A stretch of DNA of 6,175 nt from JBJSXF01 sp046086225 (GTDB lineage: Bacteria > Actinomycetota > Acidimicrobiia > IMCC26256 > PALSA-610). A program made the translations under genes and the position numbers. The stretch is taken from positions 1 to 6,175 of the forward strand of contig JBJSXF010000026.1 of NCBI GenBank assembly GCA_046086225.1. Reading direction: 5' to 3'. This document shows positions 4,791 through 6,175 of the stretch, piece after piece; within the stretch, counting starts at the first letter, position 1; each line of letters starts with the position of its first letter. Under the pieces are notes generated by a model. The model did not search any database. It was not told where the DNA came from and saw nothing but the letters and a program-made list of their open reading frames with translations.

Positions 4791-6175
4791 TCAGCGGCCG
4801 GGGCTCGACCCGACCGGTTCGTCGGCGACGATCCGGCCGTCGGCGAGGTCGATCCGGCGGGTGAGGGCGAGGGCGTCGAGGAGCTCGCGGTCGTGGGTGA
4901 CCACGATCAGGGTGCCGGTGAAGCCGGCGAGCGCCGACTCGAGCTGCTCGATCGCCGGGAGGTCGAGAGGGTTCGTCGGCTCGTCGAGCACCAGGCAGTT
5001 CACGCCGGTCACGGTGAGTACGGCGAGGGACGCCCGGGTGCGCTCGCCCGGTGAGCACGAATCGGCGGGTCGGCCGACGTGCTCGGCGCCGAGCCCGAAC
5101 TTGGCCAGGGCCGAGCGGGCCTCGGAAACCGGGAGTCCGGTGGCTCCGGCGAACCGGTCGAGGAGCGTCGCCGTACCGGCGAATGCGGCCCGGGCCTGAT
5201 CGAGGGCGCCGATCACGACCCCGGGGCCGAGGGCAGCCTCCCCGGCGTCGGGGGTCACTGCTCCGAGGAGAGCGGCCAGGAGCGTGCTCTTGCCGCTCCC
5301 GTTCGCGCCCGTGATCGCGACCCGCTCGCCGTGGTCGATCTGCAGGTCGACCGGGCCGAGGGCGAAGTCGCCCCGCCGCACGACGAGTCCGGCGCACCGG
5401 GCGGTGACCGTCCCGGCCCGTGGCGCGGCGGCGATCTCCATTCGCAGCTCCCAGCCTTCCCAGGGCTTGGCGACGGCATCGGCGTCGTGGCGCTCGAGCG
5501 CCTTCTCGGTGATGCGGGCCTTGGCCGCCACGTGCTCGCTCGTCGATCGGCGGTGGTGGCGGATGAACTTGTCGGTCTCGCCCGAGCGCTTCGCCTTGGC
5601 CCGGCCCTGCACCGACCATTCCTGCTGGCGCTGGGCCCGGGCCGCGAGGTCTCGGCGCCGGGTGTCGTGCTCGACCCAGGCCTCCTCGGCGTGACGGCGG
5701 GCGGTGGCCCGCTCGGCGAGGTACGCGCGCCACCCGCCCTCGTAACGGACGGCGGTGTGGTCGTGGCCGTCGAGTTCGAGCACACTCGTGATCGTGCGGT
5801 CGAGGAACGAGCGGTCGTGAGAGACGATCACCGCGCCCCCGGCGAGCTCGTCGGTCACGAAGCGCTCGAGCCGCTCGATCCCGGCGAAGTCGAGATCGTT
5901 CGTCGGCTCGTCGAGCAGGAACACGTCGAACCGTGAGAGCAGGATGGCGGCGAGGCCGACCCGGGCCGCCTCGCCGCCCGAGAGCGCGGCGAGGTCGGTG
6001 GCCAAGGCCCGGGCGGGCAGGCCCAGGTCGGCGCAGACGGCATCGGTGCGGGCATCGAGGTCGGCGGCGCCGAGCGCGAGGTACTGGGTGAGCGCGACGT
6101 CGTAGGCATCGTCGGCTCCGGCCTCGCCGCGTCCGAGGGCCTCGGCTGCGGCGTCGAGCGCGGCCTCGGCCGCGG
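4791..6175 (-). CDS. ABC-F family ATPase (tandem ATP-binding cassettes, no membrane domain), 5'-truncated
   Basis: ABC-F proteins are soluble twin-ATPase proteins that act on the ribosome, as translation factors (EttA, Uup) or antibiotic-resistance proteins. The frame is open from the right edge, and 460 residues are visible. The first Walker A and N-terminus are missing, so a total of roughly 530-550 is likely. Counting from the Met codon at 6005-6003, cassette 1 has signature LSGGEAARVGLA (8-19), Walker B LLDEPTNDLD (30-39) and the switch His63 (VSHD). The charged interdomain linker is about 90-200 and includes WSVQGRAKAKRSGETDKFIRHHRRS, read as WSVQGRAKAKR (130-140) and DKFIRHHRRS (145-154). 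Cassette 2 has Walker A GANGSGKST (233-241), Q-loop Gln270, signature SCSPGERTRASLA (316-328), Walker B CLVLDEPTNPLD (337-348) and His371 (VTHD). The catalytic Glu of each Walker B is present (33 and 342). Two oddities in cassette 2 are Cys in place of Leu at the start of the signature and Pro where ABC-F proteins usually have His in TNHLD. The protein resembles actinobacterial ABC-F proteins often labelled macrolide transporters; a role in resistance is not shown. Confidence 0.93.
   Translation of the reverse strand, partial: AAEAALDAAAEALGRGEAGADDAYDVALTQYLALGAADLDARTDAVCADLGLPARALATDLAALSGGEAARVGLAAILLSRFDVFLLDEPTNDLDFAGIERLERFVTDELAGGAVIVSHDRSFLDRTITSVLELDGHDHTAVRYEGGWRAYLAERATARRHAEEAWVEHDTRRRDLAARAQRQQEWSVQGRAKAKRSGETDKFIRHHRRSTSEHVAAKARITEKALERHDADAVAKPWEGWELRMEIAAAPRAGTVTARCAGLVVRRGDFALGPVDLQIDHGERVAITGANGSGKSTLLAALLGAVTPDAGEAALGPGVVIGALDQARAAFAGTATLLDRFAGATGLPVSEARSALAKFGLGAEHVGRPADSCSPGERTRASLAVLTVTGVNCLVLDEPTNPLDLPAIEQLESALAGFTGTLIVVTHDRELLDALALTRRIDLADGRIVADEPVGSSPGR

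Noticed and set aside
5079..5936. A 285-codon plus-strand frame over the ABC-F gene
   Set aside because: It is antisense to conserved Walker and signature motifs and has no recognisable domain of its own.

Overview
The window reads as a chromosomal segment of a high-GC Actinomycetota bacterium. Evidence is the very GC-rich third codon positions, frequent GTG starts, four-base stop/start overlaps, an HU protein with a long lysine/alanine/proline tail of the mycobacterial HupB (Hlp) type, and a mycothiol-dependent-isomerase-like protein. The style of the small conserved protein and the CoA-transferase suggests Acidimicrobiia or a related lineage, but this is a guess from sequence feel, not from a search.

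Layout. Bases 1-4126 hold five plus-strand genes packed end to start: (1) the C-terminal part of a CaiB/BaiF (class III) CoA-transferase, open at the left edge; (2) a 12-helix MFS exporter of the MFS_3/EntS type; (3) a DinB-fold, maleylpyruvate-isomerase-like protein of the TIGR03083 type; (4) an Sfp-type 4'-phosphopantetheinyl transferase; (5) a small acidic protein of unknown function. Every junction overlaps (4, 11, 4 and 4 bases, depending on the starts chosen), so they very probably form one translationally coupled operon. A GC-rich hairpin at 4188-4218 lies between this operon and the convergent minus-strand genes.

Bases 4240-6175 are on the minus strand. They hold an HU-type nucleoid protein, whose tail is encoded by a 15-bp tandem repeat, and upstream of it (higher coordinates) an ABC-F ATPase that runs off the right edge. 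A 95-bp gap separates them; it contains a strong Shine-Dalgarno for the HU gene and a small hairpin after the ABC-F stop.

How the genes may work together: the phosphopantetheinyl transferase and the MFS_3 exporter are the kind of pair found in siderophore or natural-product loci, but no carrier protein, PKS or NRPS is visible here, so a shared pathway is only a possibility. The HU and ABC-F genes look like ordinary housekeeping or translation-associated genes. I see no mobile element, CRISPR array, tRNA or rRNA, and no clear new defence or mobile system. The most unusual observations are the CoA-transferase half that lacks the catalytic Asp, the nearly identical 15-bp repeat in the HU tail, and the coupled small protein of unknown function.
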